Positions 16,754 to 25,004 of a stretch of DNA of 64,000 nucleotides are shown here, in pieces. The DNA lies in NCBI RefSeq assembly GCF_001921215.1, contig NZ_MSIF01000002.1:62001-126000 (forward strand). The letters run 5' to 3'. Origin of the DNA: Actinophytocola xinjiangensis. Its GTDB lineage: Bacteria > Actinomycetota > Actinomycetes > Mycobacteriales > Pseudonocardiaceae. The stretch's first letter is position 1. Every line of letters starts with the position of its first letter. The notes under the pieces were generated by a model. It was not told where the DNA came from, did no database searches, and saw only the letters and a program-made list of their open reading frames with translations. The translations under genes and the position numbers were made by a program.

Positions 16754-17497
16754 TCAGGTCGGTGTGTCCAGCCCACCCGCGTCCACCCAGGCCAGCACGG
16801 CCGCCCGCCCCAACGCCTCCGGGTCGACACCGACCACGTCGAGCCGGGTACTCCGCACGGCCGAGCGCGGCAGCGCGGCGGCCCACCGCCGCGCGGCGGC
16901 GACCGGGTGGATCGGGTCGTCCACGCACGCGGCGATCCCGGCCGGCACCCGCACCGTCGCCAGCTGCTCCAGGGTCGGCGCCGCCCGCCCGGCCGCCAGC
17001 TCCAGCGACGCCACCAGCCCGTCGCCGTAGCCCGTCCACGCCCGCTCCAGCTCCCCGGCCAGCCACGCCGGGGCCGAGCCGGCGACACCGTCGAGCGCGC
17101 CGCGCAGGCCAAGACGCGCCACGTCGCCGGCCGAGGCCAGGGCGGAGAGCGCGGCCGGCGCGTCCCCTGGCGGCCCGTTCCAGGCCGGTAGCGCCAGCAC
17201 CAGCCCCGCGCACCGGGCGGGATTGGCCACCGCCCACTCGGCGGCCAGGTGCGCGCCGAAGGACACCCCGCCGACCAGCACCGGGGCGTCGGCGGCGGCC
17301 GCGTCCAGGGCGGCGAGGTGGGCGCTGGCGAGCCGGTCGCCGGGCACCGGGGCGGGGGTGTGGGTCCGCACGCCGACGGCGGCCAGCGGGATCTCGAACA
17401 CAGATCGGACGAAGACATCGTCAGATCCGGTGCCGGGCAGCATAATCGCGGTCCGTGGAGCGCGGTCCCCGGCCGACGGGCGTGCCGAGATTGTCAC
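16754..17497 (-). CDS. Alpha/beta hydrolase
   Basis: A 247-residue, Ala-rich cytosolic hydrolase. The oxyanion region IMLPGTGSDD (about 18-27) and nucleophile elbow GVSFG (Ser79) are clear, and DDPIHPV (near residue 197) may supply the acid and the His. The substrate is unknown. It occupies the position of Rv2695 between Rv2694c and Rv2696c and runs divergent from the OB-fold gene. The GTG at 17497 is the furthest sensible start; an internal start near residue 19 would remove the first strand. Confidence 0.78.
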   Translation of the reverse strand: MTISARPSAGDRAPRTAIMLPGTGSDDVFVRSVFEIPLAAVGVRTHTPAPVPGDRLASAHLAALDAAAADAPVLVGGVSFGAHLAAEWAVANPARCAGLVLALPAWNGPPGDAPAALSALASAGDVARLGLRGALDGVAGSAPAWLAGELERAWTGYGDGLVASLELAAGRAAPTLEQLATVRVPAGIAACVDDPIHPVAAARRWAAALPRSAVRSTRLDVVGVDPEALGRAAVLAWVDAGGLDTPT

Positions 17498-17592
17498 GTG
17501 CCAGATCCTCCACCCAGCGCTGCTGTGCGTGGTTACGCTGGTTTTGTACGGGTCGGAAGTTGGGGCCGGCCCCAGGCAACTGGAGCGTCAGT

Positions 17593-17973
17593 ATGGGCAA
17601 CGGAGCCGGTCGCGGTCCGCTACGCCGGCTGGTCAAACGTCTGACCAGCGATATCGACGAACTCGATGCCGAGAACCTGTCCGAGAACGTCGAGGCCGTC
17701 GGCGCCCGCAAGGCGTGTGACTGCCGGTCCGGCGACGAGGTGACGGTTCTCGGAAGACTGCGTACCGTCGAACTCAGCCCCCGTGACGCCGTGGCGACCC
17801 TCGAGGCCGAGCTGTTCGACGGAACCGAGGGTGTGACACTAGTCTGGCTCGGACGACGGCGAATTCCGGGCATCGAGCCGGGACGCACCATCAAGGCGCA
17901 GGGACGGATCGCGATGCGGGACGGCCGCAAAGTCCTGTACAACCCCTACTACGAGTTGCAGACGGCTACATGA
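17593..17973 (+). CDS. OB-fold nucleic-acid-binding protein
   Basis: A 126-residue basic protein. A short N-terminal helical region (RRLVKRLTSDIDELDAENL) leads into an OB-fold anticodon/nucleic-acid-binding type domain (about residues 45-120), with GDEVTVLGRLRTVEL and TIKAQGRI strands. Equivalent to Rv2694c; the biological target is unknown. GGAGCG lies upstream of the ATG. The stop overlaps the DUF3159 start (ATGA), so the pair is co-translated. Confidence 0.87.
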   Translation: MGNGAGRGPLRRLVKRLTSDIDELDAENLSENVEAVGARKACDCRSGDEVTVLGRLRTVELSPRDAVATLEAELFDGTEGVTLVWLGRRRIPGIEPGRTIKAQGRIAMRDGRKVLYNPYYELQTAT

Positions 17974-18692
17974 CCGAATCCGAGAACGGCACCACCACCG
18001 AGAGACAACCGACGCTGCTCGAACAGATGGGCGGCATCAGCGGGTTGGTCTTCTCGACGATCCCGGTGCTGGTCTTCGTCCTGATCAATTCGCTGTTCGG
18101 GCTCACCCCCGCGATCTGGAGCGCGCTGGGCAGCGCGGTGGCGATCACCGTGCTCAGGCTCGTGCGCAAGGAGCCGTTGCAGCCGGCGATCTCCGGTTTC
18201 TTCGGCGTCGCGATCGCCGCGTTCATCGCCTACCGGACCGGCTCGGCCAAGGGCTTCTTCCTGTTCGGGATCTGGGCGAGCCTGATCTACGGCAGCGTCT
18301 TCCTGGTGTCGGTGCTGGTGCGCTGGCCGCTGGTCGGCGTGATCTGGTCGTTCCTCAACGGGCACGGCATGATCTGGCGCGGCGACCGCCGGGCGGTCCG
18401 CGCCTACGCCATCGCCACGCTGACCTGGGTGGCGGTCTTCGGTGCCCGGTTCATCGTGCAGCGCTGGCTCTACGACGAGGACCAGACCGGGTGGCTGGCC
18501 TTCGCCAGGATCGCCATGGGCTACCCGCTGACCGCCGTCGCCCTGCTGGTGACGGTCTGGGCGGTGCGGGTCGCCGGGCACCGGCAGAAGGACCTTGAGG
18601 CGCTCGCGGCGGCCAAGGAGGCCGAGGAACGCGAGGCCGAGGCCCAGCTGCGCGCCAAGTACAGCGGCCGGCAGGCGCCGGAGAGCGCCTAG
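17970..18692 (+). CDS. DUF3159 family membrane protein
   Basis: A 240-residue membrane protein with about six hydrophobic segments between residues 20 and 200, and a charged C-terminal helix rich in Ala/Glu. It carries the family core GLVFSTIPVLVFVLINSLFG and a conserved NGHGMIWRGDRRAVRAYA loop. Equivalent to Rv2693c; function unknown. It overlaps the OB-fold gene by 4 nt and is therefore a coupled partner. Confidence 0.88.
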   Translation: MTESENGTTTERQPTLLEQMGGISGLVFSTIPVLVFVLINSLFGLTPAIWSALGSAVAITVLRLVRKEPLQPAISGFFGVAIAAFIAYRTGSAKGFFLFGIWASLIYGSVFLVSVLVRWPLVGVIWSFLNGHGMIWRGDRRAVRAYAIATLTWVAVFGARFIVQRWLYDEDQTGWLAFARIAMGYPLTAVALLVTVWAVRVAGHRQKDLEALAAAKEAEEREAEAQLRAKYSGRQAPESA

Positions 18693-18700
18693 CCCGCTGC

Positions 18701-19324
18701 TCAGTCCGCCAGCCGGCGGGTGGCCTCGGACTCCTGGGCCATCCGCCGCAGCGCGCTCATCAGCGCGTCGCCGATGACCGTCAGGGTGACCACGGTCTCG
18801 GCCATCCCGTCGACGTTCGGTCGGCCCAGGACGAGGTCGACCTCCGGGTCGGCGAGGGTCTGCGCCGCGTCGGCGTAGCGTTCCAGCAGCGGTAGCGCGT
18901 CGCCGTGGCCAAGGCGGGTCAGGTGGGCCAGTGCCTCGGCCAGGCCGGCGCGGGCCGGGTTGGACTCGCGGACCAGCCAGCCGCGCCGCTCGATCAGCTC
19001 GTCGACCCTGGTCCGGGCGTCGGCCAGGGCGGCGTCCTCGTGCGGCTCGGTGCGCGGGCCGAGGGCGAACTGGGCCTTGCCGATCGAGTGCAGCTGGCTG
19101 TCGGCGCCGCGCATCTTCTCCAGCACCGCCCTGGTCGCCGAGATGGACAGTCCGCCGACCTCGACCAGCGCCCGTACCAGGCGCAGCCGGTGGACGTGCG
19201 TCTCGCCGTAGTGGGCCTGGTTGGGGCTGGTCAGCTCGCCGGCGGGCAGCAGGCCCGCGCGCAGGTAGTACTTGATGGTCGGGATCGGCACCCCGGTCCG
19301 TTGGCTCAGCTCGGCGACTCGCAC
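18701..19324 (-). CDS. MerR-family transcriptional regulator
   Basis: A 207-residue regulator. The N-terminal winged helix begins MRVAELSQRTGVPIPTIKYY and continues to the second wing HYGETHVHRLRLVRAL (about residue 50). The remaining 140 residues form a helical effector or dimerisation region without a recognised ligand domain. The GTG start lies right at the divergent region with no ribosome site, so a leaderless mRNA is likely. It is divergent from the Tat-signal SDR gene, with three dyad elements in the 75 bp between them, suggesting that it controls both genes. Confidence 0.85.
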   Translation of the reverse strand: MRVAELSQRTGVPIPTIKYYLRAGLLPAGELTSPNQAHYGETHVHRLRLVRALVEVGGLSISATRAVLEKMRGADSQLHSIGKAQFALGPRTEPHEDAALADARTRVDELIERRGWLVRESNPARAGLAEALAHLTRLGHGDALPLLERYADAAQTLADPEVDLVLGRPNVDGMAETVVTLTVIGDALMSALRRMAQESEATRRLAD

Positions 19325-19325
19325 C

Positions 19326-19381
19326 TGAGAATGATCTCAGACAGATAGTCCTACTATCCGTTTTCAGATAGCTGGACTATC
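19326..19381. promoter_or_regulatory. Twin GATAG-N5-CTATC operators plus a third dyad (MerR/SDR promoter)
   Basis: GATAGTCCTACTATC (19344-19358) and GATAGCTGGACTATC (19367-19381) share identical 5-bp arms around different 5-nt spacers, centred 23 bp apart (two helical turns). A third dyad, TGAGA/TCTCA, lies at 19326-19339. The AT-rich block fills the gap between the divergent MerR and SDR starts and is the probable MerR binding region. Confidence 0.68.
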
Positions 19382-19399
19382 CATAAGGAGGGCATTTCC

Positions 19400-20320
19400 A
19401 TGGGCGAACAGGTTGGCCGACGGGCCGTTCTCGGCGGCGCGGCGGCCGGTGCCGCGGCCCTGGCCGTCGCGGCTGGCGCCGGCACGGCGTCAGCCGCCCC
19501 CAGGACACCGGGGCGCTACCGCGGCACGGTCGTCGCGATCACCGGCGCGACCTCGGGGATCGGCCGGGCGACCGCGCTGGCCTTCGCCAGGGAGGGCGCG
19601 AAGGTCGGCTTCTGCGGCCGGCGCGAGGACCTGGGCCGCGAGGTCGAACGGGAGATCCGCCGCGCCGGCGGCGACGCGCTCTACCTGCGGGCCGACGTGC
19701 GGGTGCCCGAACAGGTGCGGGCCTTCGTCGACGGAGTCGCCGGCCGCTACGGCCGCCTGAACATCGCCGTCAACAACGCCGGCATCCACCTCGGCACCCC
19801 GCTGCACGAGACCACGCTCGACGAGTGGGAGGACGTGCACCGCACCAACGCGCGCGGCGTGTTCCTGTCGATGAAGTACCAGGTCCCGCACCTGATCCGG
19901 GCCGGCGGCGGCGTGATCGTGTGCGTCGCGTCCTCCCAGGCCGAGCACACCCGCCCCGGCCACGCCGCCTACACCGCCAGCAAACGCGCCGTGCAGGGCC
20001 TGGTCCGCGTCGCCGCCCTGGACTACGGCGCCCAGGGCATCCGGGTGGTCAGCGTCGACCCCGGCACCACCGACACCCGCCTGGTGCGTCCGCCAGGCAT
20101 CCCCGACGACCTGTGGGCCCAGTTCAAGCAGGCCTGGGGACCGTTGAACGTGCACGGCCTGCCGAGGATGGCCGAACCGGAGGAGATGGCCGGCGCGATC
20201 CTGGCCGTGGCCGCGCCCGAACTCTCCTACCTGTCCGGCACGTCGGTCCTGGTCGACGGCGCCATGAGCGCCGGCCGGCCGATGGTCATGCCGCCGGGCT
20301 TCCCCACCCCGCCCCAGTAA
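19400..20320 (+). CDS. Short-chain dehydrogenase/reductase with a Tat-type signal
   Basis: A 306-residue SDR oxidoreductase of the classical type. The cofactor loop TGATSGIG is at 48-55, NNAG at 125-128, and the catalytic set is Ser178/179, Tyr191 and Lys195 (YTASK). Unusually, the SDR domain is preceded by GRRAVLGG plus a hydrophobic Ala-rich stretch ending ASA-AP (about residue 33), which looks like a twin-arginine signal peptide. The strong AAGGAGGG eight nucleotides upstream fixes the ATG, so the leader is really translated. If exported, it would carry NAD(P) folded through Tat. Substrate unknown; probably controlled by the divergent MerR protein. Confidence 0.85.
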   Translation: MGEQVGRRAVLGGAAAGAAALAVAAGAGTASAAPRTPGRYRGTVVAITGATSGIGRATALAFAREGAKVGFCGRREDLGREVEREIRRAGGDALYLRADVRVPEQVRAFVDGVAGRYGRLNIAVNNAGIHLGTPLHETTLDEWEDVHRTNARGVFLSMKYQVPHLIRAGGGVIVCVASSQAEHTRPGHAAYTASKRAVQGLVRVAALDYGAQGIRVVSVDPGTTDTRLVRPPGIPDDLWAQFKQAWGPLNVHGLPRMAEPEEMAGAILAVAAPELSYLSGTSVLVDGAMSAGRPMVMPPGFPTPPQ

Positions 20321-20323
20321 CGC

Positions 20324-20980
20324 TCAGTAGCCCAGCGCGCCGCGGATCTCGTCCTCGACGTTCGCCGACGCCACGAACAGCAGCTCGTCGCCGGGCTCCA
20401 GCGGGTCGTCGGGCTGCGGCACGATCACCCGGCCGCCGCGCAGGATCGTCACCAGCGCGGCGTCCCGGGGCAGGTGCACCTCGCGGACCGGGCGCCCGGC
20501 CAGCGGGGTGTCCTCCGGCAGGGTCAGCTCGACCAGGTTGGCCTGGCCCTGCCGCAGCGTCAGCAGCCGCACCAGGTCGCCGACCGACACCGCCTCCTCG
20601 ACCATCGCGGCGAGCATGCGCGGGGTCGACACCGCCACGTCCACACCCCACGCCTCGTTGAACAGCCACTCGTTGGCCGGGTCGTTGACCCTGGCCACCA
20701 CCCGGCGCACGGCGAACACCGTCTTGGCCAGCAGCGCCACCACCAGGTTGACCTTGTCGTCGCCGGTGGCCGCGATCACCACGTCACACAGCTGCATGCC
20801 GGCGTCCTCCAGCGACGCCAGCTCGCAGGCGTCGGCCAGCACCCACTCGGCCTGCTCGACGGTGTGCGGCTCGAACTGGGACTCCAGCCGTTCGATGAGC
20901 ATCACCTGGTGCTCGGCCGCGACCAGCTCGGCGGCGATGGAGCGGCCGACGGCGCCGGCTCCCGCGATCGCGACCCGCAT
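20324..20980 (-). CDS. TrkA-family potassium uptake regulatory protein (CeoC/TrkB type)
   Basis: A 218-residue cytosolic protein: an RCK_N Rossmann domain starting MRVAIAGAGAVGRSIA, then an RCK_C domain (about residues 135-218). RCK proteins bind NAD(H), ATP or, in RCK_C, c-di-AMP, and gate potassium channels or carriers. Its ATG directly abuts the stop of the preceding TrkA gene (TAGATG), so the two are co-translated, probably as hetero-oligomers. Equivalent to Rv2692. Confidence 0.9.
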   Translation of the reverse strand: MRVAIAGAGAVGRSIAAELVAAEHQVMLIERLESQFEPHTVEQAEWVLADACELASLEDAGMQLCDVVIAATGDDKVNLVVALLAKTVFAVRRVVARVNDPANEWLFNEAWGVDVAVSTPRMLAAMVEEAVSVGDLVRLLTLRQGQANLVELTLPEDTPLAGRPVREVHLPRDAALVTILRGGRVIVPQPDDPLEPGDELLFVASANVEDEIRGALGY

Positions 20981-21646
20981 CTAGGACGCCTCCTCGGGCG
21001 GTTGGCCGGCGGCGGCGGTGACGTCGCTGATCGTGCCGGACAGCGCCGCGACGTACACCTGGTCGTCGGCCTGGACGACGGTCTTGGGGGCGGGCAGCAC
21101 ACCGGTGCCGAAGCGCATCACGAACGCGATCCGCGCGCCGGTGGCCTGCTCCAGCTCGGCGAGCGTGTGCCCGACCCAGCCCTCGTGCACCGGCAGCGCG
21201 ACGATCGCCACCTTGCCCGTCGGGTCCCGCCACGCCGAGGCCACGCCGTCGGGCAGCAGGGTGCGCATCAGCCGGTCGGTGGTCCACGGCACGGTCGCGA
21301 CCGTGGGGATGCCCAGGCGTTCGTAGACCTCGGCGCGCTTGGCGTCGTAGATCCGGGCGACCACGTGTTCGACGCCGAAGGTCTCCCGGGCGACCCTGGC
21401 GGAGATGATGTTGGAGTTGTCGCCGCTGGACACCGCGGCGAACGCGCTTGCCCGCTCGATCCCGGCCTTGACCAGCACTCTTCTGTCGAACCCGCCGCCG
21501 ACGACCTGCTGGCCGTGGAAGTCGGTGCTCAGTCGCCGGAACGCGTGCTGGTCCTTGTCGACGACGGCGACGGAGTTGCCGAGCCGTTCGACCGCGGCCG
21601 CGAGGGACGCGCCGACGCGCCCGCAGCCCATGATCACCACGTGCAC
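20981..21646 (-). CDS. TrkA-family potassium uptake regulatory protein (CeoB type)
   Basis: A 221-residue RCK protein with an N-terminal Rossmann nucleotide site (MHVVIMGCGRVGASLA) and a C-terminal RCK_C domain (about 145-215). GTG at 21646 is chosen because GGAG lies about 10 nt upstream and the product then begins at the first beta strand. It is followed without a gap by the second TrkA gene and is divergent from the APC permease, as Rv2691 is in M. tuberculosis. Confidence 0.9.
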   Translation of the reverse strand: MHVVIMGCGRVGASLAAAVERLGNSVAVVDKDQHAFRRLSTDFHGQQVVGGGFDRRVLVKAGIERASAFAAVSSGDNSNIISARVARETFGVEHVVARIYDAKRAEVYERLGIPTVATVPWTTDRLMRTLLPDGVASAWRDPTGKVAIVALPVHEGWVGHTLAELEQATGARIAFVMRFGTGVLPAPKTVVQADDQVYVAALSGTISDVTAAAGQPPEEAS

Positions 21647-21751
21647 GACCAGGCCTCTCCTTCTCTCGGGGCCCACCGTCGGGCGCAACCCGGGTAGAAC
21701 CTACCCGTGGCTGCTCCAATCCGGTGACGGGACCGCATACCCTTGCGCATC

Positions 21752-23764
21752 GTGCCCAAGTTCGCCTCGATGGTGAAACGACTGCTGGTCGGCCGTCCGT
21801 TCCGCACGGACCGGCTGTCCCAGACATTGTTGCCCAAGCGCATCGCCCTTCCGGTCTTCGCCTCGGACCCGATGTCCAGCGTGGCGTACGCGCCGGAGGA
21901 AATCCTGCTGACCCTGTCCATCGCGGGGGTGTCGGCCTACGCGTTCACCCCGTGGATCGGCCTGGTCGTGGTGCTCGTCATGGTCACCGTGGTCGCCTCC
22001 TACCGCCAGAACGTGCACGCCTACCCCTCCGGAGGCGGCGACTACGAGGTCGTGACGGTCAACCACGGCCCGCGCTGGGGCCTGGTGGTGGCCAGCGCGC
22101 TGCTGGTCGACTACGTGCTGACGGTGGCGGTGTCGATCTCCTCGGCGGCGGCCAACATCGGCTCGGTGGTGCCGTTCGTGGCGACCCACAAGGTGGAGTT
22201 CGCGGTCGGTGCGATCGTGGTGCTCACGGCGATGAACCTGCGCGGGGTGCGCGAGTCCGGTACCTGGTTCGCGATTCCGACCTACGCGTTCGTCGCCGGC
22301 ATCCTCGCGATGGTGGTGTGGGGCGCGACCAGGGTGTACCTGCTCGGCGACGAGGTGCGCGCGGAGAGTGCCGACTTCACCCTGTTGGAGGAAGGCGACC
22401 ACCTGTCCGGTTTCGCGCTGTTGTTCCTGGTGCTGCGCGCGTTCTCCTCCGGCAGCGCGGCGCTGACCGGGGTGGAGGCGATCAGCAACGGGGTGCCGGC
22501 GTTCCGCAAACCGAAGTCGCGCAACGCGGCCACCACGCTGCTGTTGATGGGCACGCTGGCGGTGGTGATGTTCCTCGGTCTGATCATGCTGGCCGGGGTG
22601 AGCGGCGCGAAGCTGGCCGAGTTCCCCGCCCATCAGCTGGTCGACGCGCCGCCGGGCTACGAGCAGAAGACGCTGGTGGCGCAGCTCGCTGAGGCGGTGT
22701 TCGCTGGTTTCGACCCGGCGATCTGGTACGTCATCTTCTTCACCGGTCTGATCCTGGTGCTGGCGGCGAACACGGCGTTCAACGGTTTCCCGGTGCTGGG
22801 GTCGATCCTGGCCCAGGACCGCTACCTGCCGCGACAGCTGCACACGCGCGGTGACCGGCTGGCGTTCTCCAACGGCATCGTGGGCCTGGCGGCGTTCGCG
22901 GTGGTGCTGGTGATCGCGTTCGACGCCGAGGTCACCCGACTGATCCAGCTCTACATCGTCGGGGTGTTCGTGTCGTTCGTGCTCAGCCAGAGCGGCATGA
23001 TCCGGCACTGGAACCGGCTGCTGCGGGGCGAGACGGACCCGTTGGCGCGCAAGCGGATGCGCCGCAAACAGATGATCAACTCGTTTGGTCTGTTCATGAC
23101 GTCGGCGGTGCTGGTGATCGTGCTGCTGACCAAGTTCACCAAGGGCGCGTGGATCGCGATCGCCGCGATGGGCGCGATCTACCTGGTGATGACGGCGATC
23201 CGCCGGCACTACGACCGGGTGGCCCAGGAACTGAGCGAGGCGGAACTCAACCGCGAGCCGACGACGTTGCCCTCGCGCAACCACGTGATCGTGCTGGTGT
23301 CGAAGCTGCATCTGCCGACGCGGCGGGCGCTGGCCTACGCGCGGGCGACCAGGCCGGACGTGCTGGAGGCGGTGACGGTCAACGTGGACGACAAGGACAC
23401 CCGGATGCTGGTGACGCAGTGGGAGAAGGAGGACTTCTCGGTGCCGCTGAAGGTGATCGAGTCGCCGTACCGGGAGATCACCAAGCCGGTGCTTGACTAC
23501 GTGCGGCGGGTGCGCGGCGACAACCCGCGCGACGTGGTGACCGTGTACATCCCGGAGTACGTGGTTGGCCGGTGGTGGGAGCAGCTGCTGCACAACCAGA
23601 GTGCGTTGCGTCTCAAGGGAAGGCTGCTGTTCCAGCCGGGGGTGATGGTCACCAGCGTGCCATGGCAGCTGGCGTCCGCGCAGCGTGTCCGCGACCGCGA
23701 CCCCGGCGTGGCGGCCCCCGGTGCTGTCCGCCGTGGACTGTCCGAGAAGGACTCGAAACGATGA
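21752..23764 (+). CDS. APC-superfamily permease with cytosolic C-domain (KimA-like)
   Basis: A 670-residue membrane protein with about twelve helices between residues 35 and 470 and a cytosolic C-terminal domain (about 480-640) beginning NHVIVLVSKLHLPTR, of the USP-like type seen in KimA-type potassium importers. LPVFASDPMSSVAYAPEEIL near the N-terminus is a family hallmark. Being divergent from two TrkA proteins supports a potassium role, which remains inference. GTG at 21752 is preferred; TTG at 21743 is the longer alternative. CATACC at 21732-21737 may be a -10 box for a leaderless mRNA. Equivalent to Rv2690c. Confidence 0.87.
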   Translation: MPKFASMVKRLLVGRPFRTDRLSQTLLPKRIALPVFASDPMSSVAYAPEEILLTLSIAGVSAYAFTPWIGLVVVLVMVTVVASYRQNVHAYPSGGGDYEVVTVNHGPRWGLVVASALLVDYVLTVAVSISSAAANIGSVVPFVATHKVEFAVGAIVVLTAMNLRGVRESGTWFAIPTYAFVAGILAMVVWGATRVYLLGDEVRAESADFTLLEEGDHLSGFALLFLVLRAFSSGSAALTGVEAISNGVPAFRKPKSRNAATTLLLMGTLAVVMFLGLIMLAGVSGAKLAEFPAHQLVDAPPGYEQKTLVAQLAEAVFAGFDPAIWYVIFFTGLILVLAANTAFNGFPVLGSILAQDRYLPRQLHTRGDRLAFSNGIVGLAAFAVVLVIAFDAEVTRLIQLYIVGVFVSFVLSQSGMIRHWNRLLRGETDPLARKRMRRKQMINSFGLFMTSAVLVIVLLTKFTKGAWIAIAAMGAIYLVMTAIRRHYDRVAQELSEAELNREPTTLPSRNHVIVLVSKLHLPTRRALAYARATRPDVLEAVTVNVDDKDTRMLVTQWEKEDFSVPLKVIESPYREITKPVLDYVRRVRGDNPRDVVTVYIPEYVVGRWWEQLLHNQSALRLKGRLLFQPGVMVTSVPWQLASAQRVRDRDPGVAAPGAVRRGLSEKDSKR

Positions 23765-24948
23765 CGTCCTGGAAGGGCAGGCGTTTCGAGGTCACGGTGG
23801 GGGCGGTGGCCCACGGCGGCCACTGCGTGGCCCGCCACGAGGGCCGGGTCGTGTTCGTCCGCCACACCCTGCCCGGCGAACGCGTGGTCGTCGCGGTCAC
23901 CGAGGACCGCGGCGGCTCCTTCTGCCGGGCCGACGCCGTGGAGATCCTGACGCCGTCCCCGGCCCGCGTCACCCCACCGTGCCCGTTCGCCGGCCCCTCC
24001 CGCTGCGGCGGCTGCGACTGGCAGCATGCGACGCTGGCCGAACAGCGGTCGCTCAAGGCGTTCGTGGTGGCCGAGCAGCTGTCCCGCCTGGCTGGTCTCA
24101 CCGTGCCGGTCACCGTCGAGCCGCTCCCCGGCGACGGCCGCGACTGGCGCACCCGCACGAGAATGACCGTCGACCGCCAGGGCCGTCCCGGTTTCCTCGC
24201 CCACCGCAGCCACCGGGTGGTGCCGGTGTCCGAGTGTGTGATCGCCGCCCCCGGCACCGTCGACGAGGTGGTCGGCCGCCGCTGGCGCCCCACCGCGTCC
24301 CTGACCGTCGCCGTGGACGCCACGGCCCACACCCACATCGTCGAGAACGACCGGGTCGTCGAGGGTGGCGACCCCGTCGAGTTCGCGGCCCGCCGCCACT
24401 GGCACGTGGCACCCGACGGCTTCTGGCAAACCCACCCCGACGCCGCCGACCAGTACGCCGAGGTCATCGAGTCCTGGTCAGACGCGACCGAAGGCGAGTG
24501 CGTCTGGGACCTGTACAGCGGCGTGGGCCTGTTCGCCGCGGTCCTGGCGGCCCAGGTAGGTCCCACCGGCACGGTCCTGTCCATCGAGGGAGACCCCGAA
24601 GCCTCCCGCCTGGCGGCCGCGAACCTCGCCGACCTGCCCCAGGTCGAAACCCTCTCCGGCCCCGTCACGGCGATGATCGACAAGGCCCCCGCCCCGGCCG
24701 TCGTCGTCCTCGACCCACCCCGCAAGGGCGCCGGCCGCGACATCGTCGAGTCGATCGCCGCCCACCACCCCCGCCGAGTGGTCTACGTGGCCTGCGACCC
24801 GGCGGCACTGGCCCGCGGCGTGGCAACCTTCGCCCAGAACGGCTACACGCTGACCGACCTACGCGCCTTCGACGCGTTTCCGATGACGCACCACGTGGAG
24901 TGCATAGCTCTGCTCACCCGCACCGACACTGTCGGTGGTGCCGGGTAG
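23761..24948 (+). CDS. TRAM-domain class I RNA m5U methyltransferase (RumA/TrmA family)
   Basis: A 395-residue SAM-dependent RNA methyltransferase. An N-terminal TRAM domain (about 1-60) is followed by a four-Cys iron-sulfur site (Cys74, Cys82, Cys85 and Cys159) typical of RumA. The methylase domain has DLYSGVGLF (SAM site), DPPRKG and VYVACDPAALARG with the nucleophilic Cys. It should make 5-methyluridine in tRNA or rRNA; which position cannot be told. The ATG overlaps the APC permease stop by 4 nt (ATGA), so the genes are coupled. Equivalent to Rv2689c. Confidence 0.92.
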   Translation: MTSWKGRRFEVTVGAVAHGGHCVARHEGRVVFVRHTLPGERVVVAVTEDRGGSFCRADAVEILTPSPARVTPPCPFAGPSRCGGCDWQHATLAEQRSLKAFVVAEQLSRLAGLTVPVTVEPLPGDGRDWRTRTRMTVDRQGRPGFLAHRSHRVVPVSECVIAAPGTVDEVVGRRWRPTASLTVAVDATAHTHIVENDRVVEGGDPVEFAARRHWHVAPDGFWQTHPDAADQYAEVIESWSDATEGECVWDLYSGVGLFAAVLAAQVGPTGTVLSIEGDPEASRLAAANLADLPQVETLSGPVTAMIDKAPAPAVVVLDPPRKGAGRDIVESIAAHHPRRVVYVACDPAALARGVATFAQNGYTLTDLRAFDAFPMTHHVECIALLTRTDTVGGAG

Positions 24949-24970
24949 CGTGGATTCCGGGGGGCCGGAG

Positions 24971-24988
24971 GCCGCCCACCCGGGCGGC
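24971..24988. terminator. Bidirectional terminator hairpin
   Basis: GCCGCCC (24971-24977) and GGGCGGC (24982-24988) form a 7-bp stem with a 4-nt loop between the convergent RNA methyltransferase gene and the Pro-rich gene. No U tract. Confidence 0.55.
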
Positions 24989-25004
24989 TACGGCGTTCGG
25001 GTCG

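Noticed and set aside
21647-21751. Potassium or c-di-AMP riboswitch before the APC permease
   Set aside because: The roughly 105-bp gap is too short for the known ydaO-type fold together with a promoter, and shows no conserved stem pattern.
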